From: Candidatus Aminicenantota bacterium
GTDB taxonomy: Bacteria; Acidobacteriota; Aminicenantia; S016-38
DNA: 64,000 nucleotides
Direction of reading: 5' to 3'
NCBI GenBank assembly: GCA_027068075.1
Contig: JAMOUJ010000006.1
Coordinates: 62,001 to 126,000 of the forward strand
Part shown: positions 26,645 through 36,619 of the stretch, piece after piece
Layout of the letters: every line of letters begins with the position of its first letter
Position numbering within the stretch: position 1 is the stretch's first letter
The notes under the pieces: generated by a model
Databases searched by the model: none
What the model was told of the DNA's origin: nothing
Seen by the model: the letters and a program-made list of their open reading frames with translations, nothing else
Program-made: the position numbers and the translations under genes

Positions 26645-29077
26645 TCAGCGCAGGAAGCAGGAGACCTCCTTTAAAGTCCACCTGTCGGGAAAGGAGAGGC
26701 CCATTCTGTAAATGTTCCTTATCCTCTCCAGTTTTGCCCCGGGGCATTCCGGATTTCCGTCGGTGAGCAGAAACACCGTGGTCTTTCCTCTTCCCCAGAA
26801 TTTCAGGTGGAATTTTTTCCCTTCCCTTCGGAAGTGCGAGATTATGGGAGCCCGGGGAGAGGAACCCGGGCGGGGTTTCACCCGGACGAAGGGGAAGAGG
26901 AAGTCCTTTAGGGTGAAGTTCACCTTCACAGTTTCTTCGTCGGAGGTCAGGGAGGGAAAGGAAAAGTTCTTCACTTCCCTTCCATGGGGGTCCAGGATTT
27001 TTCCGGGGATGGCTGGGTTAACATGAAGGGAATAACCCCTGAGGCCGTGGGTTTCAATGACCAGTTCCACCCGGTTTCCCCTCCTTCTGTAGAGCAGATC
27101 AAGTCTGCCGGAGCCCACCCTCAGGTTCTTCACCTTCAGGAACCTCCAGTAAAGTGGAAGGGAGGGGGAAAGTTTTATTTTCCTGGAAAGGGCGTCGGCG
27201 GAAAATCCCAGGAGCCCCCGCACGAAGGCCATCACAGGGGTGGAGTTTGACCATATCTGGTTGGGGACGCTTTCCTCCAGGGGGACATAGAGGTCGCCGT
27301 TGAGAACCTCCGGGGCAGAGCCGTAGTCTCCGTCCAGGATGAGGTTCACGGAGGACTGCAGGAGGGAGAAGCCGTGGTAGGGGTTTCCGTACCGGTAGAG
27401 GGCCAGGGATGAAAACCCGCTCAGGAAGGGCCACACCGCCCCGTTGTTGTAACTGGTGGGATCGTAGAACCTGGAGGTGCTGGCCAGGAACCTAACCCCC
27501 CAGTCGGTGGATATCCACGGGGAGGCCATGGTGGTGGCGGCCGCCTTTCCGTGCTCCGGTTCCACGGCCCCCATGCTCATGGGCACCGAGGGCCAGGCGG
27601 TCAATTCCCTTATGGGATTGCCCGGATTTTTCAGGCCGTAAAAATAAAAGGACCTGCTCTGGTCCCAGAAGAGTTTTTCAAAATTCTCCCGGGCCTTTCT
27701 GGCGAATTTGGAACTCATGACGGTGTTTCTGCGGGACTTAAGGGCCTTCCATATGTAGGTCAGGCTTTCCCAGGCCCGGACGGAAAGGCCCGCCAGGAGG
27801 ATGTCCGTCTTCATCCTCTGCCTCATGGGGCCCACCTCTGCGGCCCCCACACCGGCCTTCTCCGATTCCACGAGGCCGTCGTTGTCCTGGTCGGCGGAGA
27901 GCATCCAGGCCATGGCCCTGTATATTTTTTCCGAGTACTTTCTGACCAGGTGAAGGTCTCCGGACCTCCGGAGGTAATCACCCAGGAGGACCACGAAATA
28001 AAGGGTGGTGTCCCCGTGGAAGAAGCCGAAGCCGTAGGATTTGAACCAGGCGGAGGGGTTCAGGCCCTGGGAGATCTCGTGAGGTATTTTCCCGTCCTTC
28101 CTCTGGTGTTTGAAGAGGAATTTTATCTCCTGGGCCGTCAACTCCAGATCCCCGGCATCCAGGGCGGCCATGGCGTTTATGGATCCGTCCCCACCGAAGA
28201 ACCAGGCGAATCCGGGCCTTTGCCCCTCCCCGGAAAGGCCGTAGCCCGCCACCATGCCCTTTCCCACCATGGGGTTTTTCACCAGGGCCAGGTCCAGGTT
28301 CAGGACGGCCCACTTCAGGGCCTGGGTGAACCGGGGATCCTGGGATTCTACCTGAAGGAGGCTCTGGCTGAGTTCCTCCAGGCGTTTTTTCCTTTCCTGG
28401 AGGGCGTCCTTCCAGGCCTTTCTCCTTATTCTCTTGAGGAGTAACTCCGGCTTCAATTTCCCTGCGGTGATGGGCACCGCCAAGGTGTGGGAGCCGGGTT
28501 CAAGGTGCAGGACATATTTAAGGTCCCCTCCGGGTAAGCCGTGGGCAGGAAGTTTGAGACCCCTTCCGGAGGAGGGAAAGCCCAGGAGGGCAAAGGTCTT
28601 CCAGGAGGCTTCGGCAATCACATATCCTCCCCTCTTGTCCCAGTAGGAGAACTTTCCCCCCACGCATCCCGGCCACATGGGGGCCAGGTCCGGGTGGAAG
28701 GTGAATATCAGGTCCAGGGGTTTTATGTTCCGGATGTCGTAGACCAGGTAAATCAGAGGAGAATCAAAGGCGGCAAAGGCGGTTTCCTCCACCACCCAGT
28801 CCTGATGGAGAAATTTCCTCCTGAGGACCTCCGGAGAGATGCTGAAACTGGAGAGATGGGAGTAGGGGGATATCTCCCGCTCCCCTTCCCTGACGGTCAG
28901 TTTGAACCTGTGGGCTATTTTGTAGGGATAGACCCAGAACTCCATGGAGGTTCCGTCGGCCCTTCCCATGATCGCCGCCTGTCTTCCGTAAACGCCGAAA
29001 AAGGACCTTTCCCGGGCGGTAAAATTCGCCGCCGCCATCAGACCCGATAGAAAAACGGCCACAACTATCCTTTTCAT
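26645..29077 (-). CDS. Exported six-hairpin glycosidase (amylo-alpha-1,6-glucosidase/GH63-like)
   Basis: Signal peptide; WFFGGDGSINAMAALDAGDLELTAQEIKFLFKHQRKDGKIPHEI; YNNGAVWPFLSGFSSLALYRYG; EVLNGDLYVPLEESVPNQIWSNS. Confidence 0.75.
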   Translation of the reverse strand: MKRIVVAVFLSGLMAAANFTARERSFFGVYGRQAAIMGRADGTSMEFWVYPYKIAHRFKLTVREGEREISPYSHLSSFSISPEVLRRKFLHQDWVVEETAFAAFDSPLIYLVYDIRNIKPLDLIFTFHPDLAPMWPGCVGGKFSYWDKRGGYVIAEASWKTFALLGFPSSGRGLKLPAHGLPGGDLKYVLHLEPGSHTLAVPITAGKLKPELLLKRIRRKAWKDALQERKKRLEELSQSLLQVESQDPRFTQALKWAVLNLDLALVKNPMVGKGMVAGYGLSGEGQRPGFAWFFGGDGSINAMAALDAGDLELTAQEIKFLFKHQRKDGKIPHEISQGLNPSAWFKSYGFGFFHGDTTLYFVVLLGDYLRRSGDLHLVRKYSEKIYRAMAWMLSADQDNDGLVESEKAGVGAAEVGPMRQRMKTDILLAGLSVRAWESLTYIWKALKSRRNTVMSSKFARKARENFEKLFWDQSRSFYFYGLKNPGNPIRELTAWPSVPMSMGAVEPEHGKAAATTMASPWISTDWGVRFLASTSRFYDPTSYNNGAVWPFLSGFSSLALYRYGNPYHGFSLLQSSVNLILDGDYGSAPEVLNGDLYVPLEESVPNQIWSNSTPVMAFVRGLLGFSADALSRKIKLSPSLPLYWRFLKVKNLRVGSGRLDLLYRRRGNRVELVIETHGLRGYSLHVNPAIPGKILDPHGREVKNFSFPSLTSDEETVKVNFTLKDFLFPFVRVKPRPGSSPRAPIISHFRREGKKFHLKFWGRGKTTVFLLTDGNPECPGAKLERIRNIYRMGLSFPDRWTLKEVSCFLR

Positions 29078-31227
29078 GGCGTCCTCCTTGGGGAAGAAAT
29101 TTCCAATTTAAACCTTCCCCGGGGATATGTCTTTTTCTTTCCCCTGAAGTGAAGGGTGAGTTTTTCCGAGTAAACCCTAAGTTCGGCCCTCAGGCCCTGC
29201 CCATCCCATTCCAGGTCCTTGAGCACCCCCCTTCCGGAGAAGGCAAGGATTTTCTTCCCGCCGCTGTACAAAGCAAGACCCCTATGGCTCACCTTTAAAT
29301 TATAACCCTTGCCCTGGATTTTTATGTTGAGGAGTTGGCCGGGGGACGAGGCGGAGAGGTTTCCGATGCGGAAGCCCTCCCAGGGAGTTATGTCTATGAA
29401 GTCCTCCAGCAGGGCCAGGGCGAATAGGGGGCCCCAACTCTGATACCTCTGCCCTCCACCCTCTCCGGTGATGGAGTTGTAGTTTTCCCGGCACAGGCCG
29501 TAGGTCTTCCAGGACCTCAGAAAGAGCCTGGCCCCACTGATCGCCAGGGCCGAGGCCTCCAGGTCAAAGCCGGCCCTCCTGAGGCCGTGGTAAACCAGGT
29601 AGTTGGTGGGGGGCCATATGGTTCCCCTCCAGTACTGCTGATCCTTGAAGGCCGGGTCGTCCCTGGATATGGTGGGTAGGATGTACTTCCCCCAGAACTC
29701 CCGGGGATTTCTCAGGTGGGCCAGGAGGCGAAGGGCCCTTTCCCTGGGAACCACCCCCGCCAGCAGGGGGTAAAAATTGGAGGCAGCCTTGTGGGGTGAG
29801 AACTTTCCTCCCCAGAACCTATCCCGGTAAAAATCTCCATCCCAGAGAAGGGCGTTTATCCTTTCGGCCATCTTCCGGTAAAGTTTTTTAAATTGAGCAC
29901 TTTCCCTTCTTTTGCCGAGAATCCTGGCTATTTCCCCCATGGCCCAAAGGTCCAGGGCGTGGAGGGAAGAGAGGTCCACCGTATCCATCTCCATGGTGTG
30001 GGTTTCTTCGTTGAACTTGACGGAGTCAAAATTGGGGAGGTCGTCCTGACCGGACTCCCAGGCGGCCCTCTGGCGGCCGTCAACCCTGAGTTCCCAGGGG
30101 GGCTGGTGGGGGCTTATCAGTGGGGTGTCGCTTCCCCACTCCAGAAGCCCGTTGCCGTTTCCGTCCCTTTTTTTGTGGCCGTTTCCCGAGCGAATCCAGA
30201 AGAAAAGCCATTTTTTCAGGATGGGATAGGCCCTTTGAAGCAGGGCCCGGTCCCCGCACTTCAGGTAAACCTTCAGGGTGAGGAAGGAGCCCACCGGGGG
30301 CTGGGAGTGGTCCCGGCACCCGTTCCGGGCGGAGCGCCAGTTGGGGAGGTTTCCCCAGGGGTAGATGGTTTCCAGGACGGCTTCTATCTCCCTCCGGGCC
30401 AGGGAACAGTCAAAAACCGAGGCCTCGGCGGCGTTGAAGAAGGAATCCCATTCAAAGAGGGTCCAGAGGTCCCGCTTTCCGTCGGGGCCAGGGAAGATCC
30501 ACCTCCTTCCCGCCGGTATGTAAACCTTTCCCTTTTCAGGCTGGAGAAGTTTCATCCAGAGGAGGTTTCTGGAAATGGAGGCGACGAAACCCTCCCATTC
30601 CCCCCTTGCCCTGGGGGCGGAAGCCCGGTATTTTTTGAGGTTTTCCTGGAGACGGTCCTCTATCCACCCGGGGGAGCGGTGGAAGTCCTCAAAACCGGCG
30701 TAGAAGCGGAACTTCCCCGGCCCCACCTCCGCCGAGGTGGGAGAAAGAACCTTCCATGGGTCCAGGGCGGTGAATCGGAAGTTGCTTCCGGCGCGGAAGG
30801 CGCCCTTTCTGTAAATTATCTCCTCCCCCATATTCCAGGGGCGGTAGAAAACGATCCTTATCTTTATGCCCCGGGGTATTTCCAGAAGCCCCACCACCCC
30901 GTTTTTGTATTTTCCGTAGGTGATCTTGAACAGGGGCTTTTCTTCCCTGGGGAGCACCGGGGTTTTCTTCCCCAGGCCGAAGGGCAGGGAGGGGTCAAAA
31001 CTGATGAGGGCGAAACTTCCGTCGGGGGCCACGGGGCCCGGACGGTGGACCAGGTAAAGGGTGTCGTAACCGTCGGCCTCCTGCTTTCCCTTCACCATGA
31101 CGAAGCGGAATCCGTAGAGTTTCCCTGCGTGGTGAATCACTAACCCGTGCCAGTGGGGAGGATCCAGGGCGCCGAAGGTGAAGGCCCACAGCCATCCTCC
31201 CAGAAGAAGGGCTGCGTATCTTCTCAT
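29074..31227 (-). CDS. Exported GH63/mannosylglycerate hydrolase-like glycosidase
   Basis: Signal peptide; LFEWDSFFNAAEAS, NLPNWRSARNGCRDHSQPPVGSFLTLKVY, YWRGTIWPPTNYLVYHGLRRAG, ENYNSITGEGGGQRYQSWGPLFALALLEDFI. Confidence 0.8.
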   Translation of the reverse strand: MRRYAALLLGGWLWAFTFGALDPPHWHGLVIHHAGKLYGFRFVMVKGKQEADGYDTLYLVHRPGPVAPDGSFALISFDPSLPFGLGKKTPVLPREEKPLFKITYGKYKNGVVGLLEIPRGIKIRIVFYRPWNMGEEIIYRKGAFRAGSNFRFTALDPWKVLSPTSAEVGPGKFRFYAGFEDFHRSPGWIEDRLQENLKKYRASAPRARGEWEGFVASISRNLLWMKLLQPEKGKVYIPAGRRWIFPGPDGKRDLWTLFEWDSFFNAAEASVFDCSLARREIEAVLETIYPWGNLPNWRSARNGCRDHSQPPVGSFLTLKVYLKCGDRALLQRAYPILKKWLFFWIRSGNGHKKRDGNGNGLLEWGSDTPLISPHQPPWELRVDGRQRAAWESGQDDLPNFDSVKFNEETHTMEMDTVDLSSLHALDLWAMGEIARILGKRRESAQFKKLYRKMAERINALLWDGDFYRDRFWGGKFSPHKAASNFYPLLAGVVPRERALRLLAHLRNPREFWGKYILPTISRDDPAFKDQQYWRGTIWPPTNYLVYHGLRRAGFDLEASALAISGARLFLRSWKTYGLCRENYNSITGEGGGQRYQSWGPLFALALLEDFIDITPWEGFRIGNLSASSPGQLLNIKIQGKGYNLKVSHRGLALYSGGKKILAFSGRGVLKDLEWDGQGLRAELRVYSEKLTLHFRGKKKTYPRGRFKLEISSPRRTP

Positions 31228-31312
31228 AAAACTATTCTGCCAGCAAACCGGTGGGATTTAAAGGAAAACCCGGAGTTTGGGAGTTTTCGGGGCCATCTGG
31301 TAAAATTTTCTC

Positions 31313-31798
31313 ATGAAGAAACTTCTCCTGGTCTTGTTCCTGCTGGGTTTTCTGGGTTTTTGTAAGATTCACCTGGGGGAGGGACAGGTTAACTTCTGGG
31401 TTCAGACCACCCCTCCTCCCTTTTCGGCGGATTACGCCCGGGTGAACATAGTGAAGATTTCCCTCCACTTCGTGGGGCATTCCGATGTGGACCTGAATGT
31501 GGACCCCGTGGAGGTGGACTTCTCCCCTGGAGCCGGTGCTCAGATGGTGGGAACCTTCCTCCTTAACACCGGGTCCTACGACAGGTTGACCCTGGAGTTC
31601 GGAGGGGCTCTTCTGAGCATGGGAGGGCTGGAATACGAGGTGGACATGAAGGAGGGACGGGTCACCCTCCCGGTAAAACTGGAGGTTACCAGGGATACCC
31701 CCAGAACCCTGCGCATTTTCATGGAGGGAAGTTCCTTTGCCTACCAGGGAGGTGGGAAATTCACCTTCTCTCCGGTAATATCGGTTTCCGTTGAATAA
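31313..31798 (+). CDS. Exported protein, DUF4382-like
   Basis: Signal-like N-term; VNFWVQTTPPPFSADYARVNIVKISLHFVGHSDVDLN...GSYDRLTLEF. Confidence 0.55.
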   Translation: MKKLLLVLFLLGFLGFCKIHLGEGQVNFWVQTTPPPFSADYARVNIVKISLHFVGHSDVDLNVDPVEVDFSPGAGAQMVGTFLLNTGSYDRLTLEFGGALLSMGGLEYEVDMKEGRVTLPVKLEVTRDTPRTLRIFMEGSSFAYQGGGKFTFSPVISVSVE

Positions 31799-31828
31799 AA
31801 CGCAGGATTTTAGTTTATAATTTAGAAG

Positions 31829-32914
31829 ATGGCAAAGGATTATTACGAAATTTTAGGGGTTAGCAGGGATGCTACCCAGGACGAGATAAAAAAGGCCTAC
31901 AGAAGGCTGGCAAGGAAGTACCATCCGGACCTGAACCCCGGGGATAAGTCTGCCGAGGAGAAGTTCAAGGAGATTCAGGAGGCCTACGAGGTCCTCTCCG
32001 ATCCCAAAAAGAGGGAGGAATACGACAAATTCGGGACCGTAGGCGGAAAGGGAGGGGTTCCTCCGGAGGGCGGAGGTTTTGAGGGGTTTGACTTCAGTGG
32101 TTTCGGCGATTTTTCCTTTGAAGACCTTTTTTCCGATATCTTCACCGGGAGGAGCCGCCGGGCAGAGGGTCCCCGCCGGGGGGAAGACCTCACATACACC
32201 CTCACCATCCCCTTTGAGGAGGCGGCCAGGGGAGGGGTCATATCCATCAAGATAAGAAGGATGGATCGCTGTCCCCGCTGCGGGGGAAGCGGCCTGGAGC
32301 CCGGATCCAAGCCCACCACCTGCCCCAACTGCGGAGGAACCGGAAAGGTAAATGTCAGCAAGGGATATTTCCGCTTCACCACCGTGTGTCCAGTTTGCCA
32401 CGGCACTGGGGTGCTACCGGGCAAGAGTTGCAGCATGTGTAAGGGGGAGGGCAGGGTTTACAAGGAGGAGACCATAAAGGTAAGGATTCCCCCCGGGGTC
32501 AGAAACGGAGGCAGACTCCGCATCCCGGGCAAGGGCAATGTGGGGGTAAAGGGCGGTCCGCCGGGGGACCTCTACATAATCGTAAATGTTCTGCCCCATC
32601 CCATTTTCAGAAGACAGGGCGACGACATATACCTTACGGTGCCCATAACCTACTCCGAGGCCGCCCTGGGGGCTACGGTGGAAATCCCCACCCTGGACGG
32701 CAAGGCCCGGGTGAAAGTCCCCCCGGGAACCGAGAGCGGAAAGAAACTCCGCCTGCGGGGCAAGGGGGTTCCCAGGCCCAACGGAACCCGGGGAGACATG
32801 TATGTGGAGGTCAAGATAGTCCCCCCGGATACCACCGATGTGAAGGTCCGGGAACTTCTACAGGAACTTTCAAAATACGAGGATAAATCCGTAAGGCGGA
32901 GGCTTCTGAAATGA
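31829..32914 (+). CDS. dnaJ: Chaperone DnaJ
   Basis: J domain [32 protein letters not shown] with HPD; four CxxCxGxG zinc repeats. Confidence 0.96.
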   Translation: MAKDYYEILGVSRDATQDEIKKAYRRLARKYHPDLNPGDKSAEEKFKEIQEAYEVLSDPKKREEYDKFGTVGGKGGVPPEGGGFEGFDFSGFGDFSFEDLFSDIFTGRSRRAEGPRRGEDLTYTLTIPFEEAARGGVISIKIRRMDRCPRCGGSGLEPGSKPTTCPNCGGTGKVNVSKGYFRFTTVCPVCHGTGVLPGKSCSMCKGEGRVYKEETIKVRIPPGVRNGGRLRIPGKGNVGVKGGPPGDLYIIVNVLPHPIFRRQGDDIYLTVPITYSEAALGATVEIPTLDGKARVKVPPGTESGKKLRLRGKGVPRPNGTRGDMYVEVKIVPPDTTDVKVRELLQELSKYEDKSVRRRLLK

Positions 32915-33291
32915 AGGAGCCCAAAAAATACTACATGATCTCTGCGGTGGCCAAGATGTACAACATACATCCTCAGACCCTTCGTCTTTACGAAAGAGAG
33001 GGACTTTTGAAGCCCAGCCGTTCCCAGGGAAACACCAGGCTATACACCGACGACGACCTGAAGCGGCTGGAACTCATCCTCACCCTGACCCGGGAGATGG
33101 GGGTTAACCTGGCGGGGGTGGAAATAATCCTCAATATGAGGGATAAAATGGAGGCCATCCAGAGGCAGGTGGGGGAACTCATCCAGTTTATCCAGAAACT
33201 ACTGGACGAGAGGAGCGAGGAACTGGAAAGCCGTGGAAGGGCCATCATAAGGCTTTCCCAACTGGACATAGTAAGGAAGGAAGAAGAATGA
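32911..33291 (+). CDS. hspR: HspR-type MerR-family regulator
   Basis: [50 protein letters not shown]; directly after dnaJ (ATGA overlap). Confidence 0.88.
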   Translation: MKEPKKYYMISAVAKMYNIHPQTLRLYEREGLLKPSRSQGNTRLYTDDDLKRLELILTLTREMGVNLAGVEIILNMRDKMEAIQRQVGELIQFIQKLLDERSEELESRGRAIIRLSQLDIVRKEEE

Positions 33292-34106
33292 ATAACGAAT
33301 TATCTCCCTTTATCAAAAGGCTCCTTCAATACAAACCCATAACCCCGGAGGAGGAGAGGGAACTTTACGAGAGGATTAAGAAAGGGGACCGGGAAGCCCT
33401 CAAGAGGCTCATAGAGGGCCACATAAGGTTCGTGGTCAAATACGCCTCCCGGTTCATCGGCTACGGAGTTCCCTTTGAGGACCTGGTGGAGGAGGGGATC
33501 CTGGGCTTAATTGAGGCGGCCAAGAGGTTTGATCCCGACAGGAATGTTAAATTTCTCTCCTACGCCGGGTGGTGGATAAGGGAGGCCATCCTGAACGCCC
33601 TTCACCACGGCACCCGGGCGGTGGAGATTCCCCGCCGGATGATGCAGCACTACTTGAAACTCCGCAAAAAGAGTAAGGAACTCAAGTCCAAGTTCGGAAG
33701 GACTCCCACGGTGGAGGAACTGGCGGAGGAACTGGGGATGGACGAAAAGCGGGTGGATAAACTCATGATGATAAAGAACAGCGACCTGAGCCTCTCATCC
33801 CAGTTCAGCGACGAGGAACTCACCCTGGGGGCCATAATCCCCGAGGACGATGAGGATGTGGCGGAGAAAGTATTTAAAAAGAAACTCCGGGAGAAGATCC
33901 GGGCGGCGGTGGATTCACTCAACGAGAGGGAAGCCAGGGTTCTTAAACTCAGGTTCGGCCTGGACGACGGCGTCCCCAGGACCCTGGAGGAAGTGGGAAA
34001 GGAACTGGGGCTCTCCAAGGAGAGGGTGAGACAACTGGAGTTAAAGGCCCTTCAGGAACTCCGCAGAAACGAGGTCCTGAGGTCCATCCGAGGGAGTTTG
34101 AACTGA
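33288..34106 (+). CDS. Sigma-70 family RNA polymerase sigma factor
   Basis: DLVEEGILGLIEAAKRFDPDRNVKFLSYAGWWIREAILNAL; region 4 LNEREARVLKLRFGLDDGVPRTLEEVGKELGLSKERVRQLELKALQELR. Confidence 0.93.
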   Translation: MNNELSPFIKRLLQYKPITPEEERELYERIKKGDREALKRLIEGHIRFVVKYASRFIGYGVPFEDLVEEGILGLIEAAKRFDPDRNVKFLSYAGWWIREAILNALHHGTRAVEIPRRMMQHYLKLRKKSKELKSKFGRTPTVEELAEELGMDEKRVDKLMMIKNSDLSLSSQFSDEELTLGAIIPEDDEDVAEKVFKKKLREKIRAAVDSLNEREARVLKLRFGLDDGVPRTLEEVGKELGLSKERVRQLELKALQELRRNEVLRSIRGSLN

Positions 34107-34804
34107 TGGCGGACGATATAGAGGTCGTTGAGGAGGGCGGAGTCAAGATCGCCCGGTTGAAGGGGGATGCCCGCCTTCCCGTGGAGGAGATGCTGAAAAA
34201 AGTGGGGATTCCCCCGGCCTTTGCGGACAGGAGTTTTGAAAACTTCACCACTAATTCCAAATATCCCTCCCTCTTCCAGGCGAAGAAGACCGTTCAGGAA
34301 TACGCCATGCTTTACCCGGCGGTGGAGGGGGGACTTCTCCTTATGGGTCCCACGGGGGTGGGAAAGACCCACCTGGCGGTGGCCCTGTGTAAGGAACTTT
34401 TGAAGAAGGGGGCGGACTGCCTTTTCGTGGATTTCCGCGACAGTTTGAAGGAATACACCTCCTTCCCTAACCAGGACCGGCGGGAGGATTACCTGTTCTA
34501 CCTGGCGGGGGTGGAAGTTTTGATATGGGACGACTTCGCTTCCCGGCCGGTGTCCGAATGGGAGGAGGATTTCGTATATCGGCTTATTGACCGGCGGTAC
34601 CGGGAAGGGAAGGCCACGGTCCTGACCACCGCCCACACGGAGGGTTCGGGGACCTCCCTGGAGAACATAATCGGAGCCAGGCTCCGTTCCAGGCTCTACG
34701 AAATGTGCAAGGAGGTCCAGATAGAGGCCCCCGACTACAGGAGCAAGGTTCGCAGACTTTCTTACAGAGCAGGAGGAAAATTTGAAAAAGAAAGAGAGGA
34801 TTGA
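34106..34804 (+). CDS. DnaC/IstB-like AAA+ ATPase
   Basis: LLLMGPTGVGKTHLAVALCKELLKKGADCLFVDF; VLIWDDFAS. Confidence 0.85.
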   Translation: MADDIEVVEEGGVKIARLKGDARLPVEEMLKKVGIPPAFADRSFENFTTNSKYPSLFQAKKTVQEYAMLYPAVEGGLLLMGPTGVGKTHLAVALCKELLKKGADCLFVDFRDSLKEYTSFPNQDRREDYLFYLAGVEVLIWDDFASRPVSEWEEDFVYRLIDRRYREGKATVLTTAHTEGSGTSLENIIGARLRSRLYEMCKEVQIEAPDYRSKVRRLSYRAGGKFEKERED

Positions 34805-35765
34805 GGACGAAATAAAGGAGTTTTCCCGCAGGGTTTCCGCCATAAAGGACGAGGTTTCCAAGGTAATTGTGGGCAACCAGGACCTCCTTGATAAGTTTCT
34901 GGCCTGTATCCTATCCGGGGGCCATGTTCTCCTGGAGGGCGTTCCGGGTCTGGCCAAGACCCTCATGGGCAAGACCCTGGCCTCTTCCATGTCCCTTTCC
35001 TTTTCCAGGATCCAGTTCACCCCGGACCTCTTGCCTGCGGACATAACCGGAACCCTTATCTTTGACCCCAAGGGGGTGAAGTTCGTCACCAAAAAGGGCC
35101 CCGTTTTTTCCAACTTCGTCCTGGCCGACGAGGTAAACCGGGCCCCGGCCAAGGTCCAAAGCGCCCTCCTGGAGGCCATGCAGGAGTTTCAGGTGACCAT
35201 AGGGGAAAAGACCTATCCCCTGGAAAGGCCCTTCTTCGTGGTGGCCACCCAGAACCCTATTGAGCAGGAGGGGACCTATCCCCTTCCCGAAGCCCAGGTG
35301 GACAGGTTCATGGCCAAACTCCTGGTGGACTATCCCTCCAAGGAGGAGGAACTGGAAATCCTCCGGAGGATGGGGGGAGTGAAACAGCCCCATGTGAAGC
35401 CGGTGATATCCAGGGAGGAGATTCTTCGGGCCCAGGAACTGGTCCGCTCCGTTCACCTGGATCCCAGGATAAGCGGTTACATAGTGGACCTGGTGGACGC
35501 CACCCGGCGACCGGAAAAATACGGAATTAAAATAAAGGAATTCATCCAGTACGGGGCTTCCCCCCGGGGCTCCCTATACCTTTACCTTGCCTCCAAGGTC
35601 CGGGCCTTCCTCCAGGGCCGCTCCTATGTAATTCCCGACGATGTGAAGTGGATGGCCAGGGACATACTCCGCCACAGGATAATCCTTTCCTACGAAGCCG
35701 AGGCCGAGGAGGTAACCCAGGACCAGATAGTGGCTACCGTTCTTTCCTCGGTCAGGGTTCCATGA
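34782..35765 (+). CDS. MoxR-family AAA ATPase
   Basis: LLEGVPGLAKTLMGKTLA, LADEVNRAPAKVQSALLEAMQE, FFVVATQNPIEQEGTYPLPEAQVDRF; TTG start with SD. Confidence 0.94.
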   Translation: MKKKERIEDEIKEFSRRVSAIKDEVSKVIVGNQDLLDKFLACILSGGHVLLEGVPGLAKTLMGKTLASSMSLSFSRIQFTPDLLPADITGTLIFDPKGVKFVTKKGPVFSNFVLADEVNRAPAKVQSALLEAMQEFQVTIGEKTYPLERPFFVVATQNPIEQEGTYPLPEAQVDRFMAKLLVDYPSKEEELEILRRMGGVKQPHVKPVISREEILRAQELVRSVHLDPRISGYIVDLVDATRRPEKYGIKIKEFIQYGASPRGSLYLYLASKVRAFLQGRSYVIPDDVKWMARDILRHRIILSYEAEAEEVTQDQIVATVLSSVRVP

Positions 35766-36619
35766 ACCTCCCGGATTACATACTCCAGGCCATAAAGAGG
35801 ATTCAGATAATCTCCAGGAAAAAGGTCCGGGAAATCTTCGCCGGAGAATACCGTAGCGTTTTCAAGGGTAAGGGAATTGAGGTGGAGGAACTCAGGGAGT
35901 ACGAGCCCGGCGACGATGTGAGCGCCATTGACTGGAAGACCTCCGCCCGCCGCTCAAGGCTCTATGTGAAGAAGTTTCGGGAGGAAAGAGAACTCTCCCT
36001 TTTTCTGGTGGTGGACGCCTCCCCTTCCATGGACTTCGGCCTTTACGCCCCCAGAAGGGAGAAGGCCGCCGAGGCTGCCGCCCTTCTTTCCCTGGCGGCC
36101 CTTATGAACAACGACCGGGTGGGGCTTCTCATTTTCGGGGAGAAGGAGGGAAAATTCGTTCCTCCCCGCAGGGGCAGGGGACATTTTCTCCGGATAATCA
36201 GGGAGATTCTGGTGGAAAGGTGCCGGGGAAGGAAAACCGATGTGGGGGCAGCCCTCCGGTGGGTTTACAGGGTGGCCCGGAAAAGGTCCACGGTGGTGCT
36301 GGTCTCGGATTTTTACTCCTCGGAGGATTTTAGAAAGGAACTCCGGATAGTGGCCGCCAAGCACGAGGTCATAGGGCTCTGGATAAGGGAGCCGGCGGAG
36401 GCTAACCTTTACAAAATAGGGCCCTTCCGGGGCGTGGACCTTGAAACCGGCAGGACAGCCCACCTGTGGCCCTCCCGGGAAGAATTGAAGAAGTACATGG
36501 GGAAATTTGAAAACTGGCTCAGGGGAAGGTTCGCCGGCTCCGGGGCGGACCTGGTGGAGGTTCCCACCAACATGCCCGCATATGCCCCCATAGAAAAATA
36601 CTTCAGGAGGAAGATTTGA
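35762..36619 (+). CDS. DUF58 domain protein
   Basis: EYRSVFKGKGIEVEELREYEPGDDVSAIDWKTSARRSRLYVKKFREERE; ATG in ATGA overlap with moxR. Confidence 0.93.
   Translation: MNLPDYILQAIKRIQIISRKKVREIFAGEYRSVFKGKGIEVEELREYEPGDDVSAIDWKTSARRSRLYVKKFREERELSLFLVVDASPSMDFGLYAPRREKAAEAAALLSLAALMNNDRVGLLIFGEKEGKFVPPRRGRGHFLRIIREILVERCRGRKTDVGAALRWVYRVARKRSTVVLVSDFYSSEDFRKELRIVAAKHEVIGLWIREPAEANLYKIGPFRGVDLETGRTAHLWPSREELKKYMGKFENWLRGRFAGSGADLVEVPTNMPAYAPIEKYFRRKI

Noticed and set aside
27551-31143. Plus-strand ORFs 27551-28444 and 29893-31143
   Set aside because: Opposite the two glycosidase genes, with no domain-like motifs.
31790-31828. HAIR-type operator (CTTGAGT-N7-ACTCAAG) for HspR before dnaJ
   Set aside because: Looked for but not found; any HspR site here must differ from the actinobacterial consensus.
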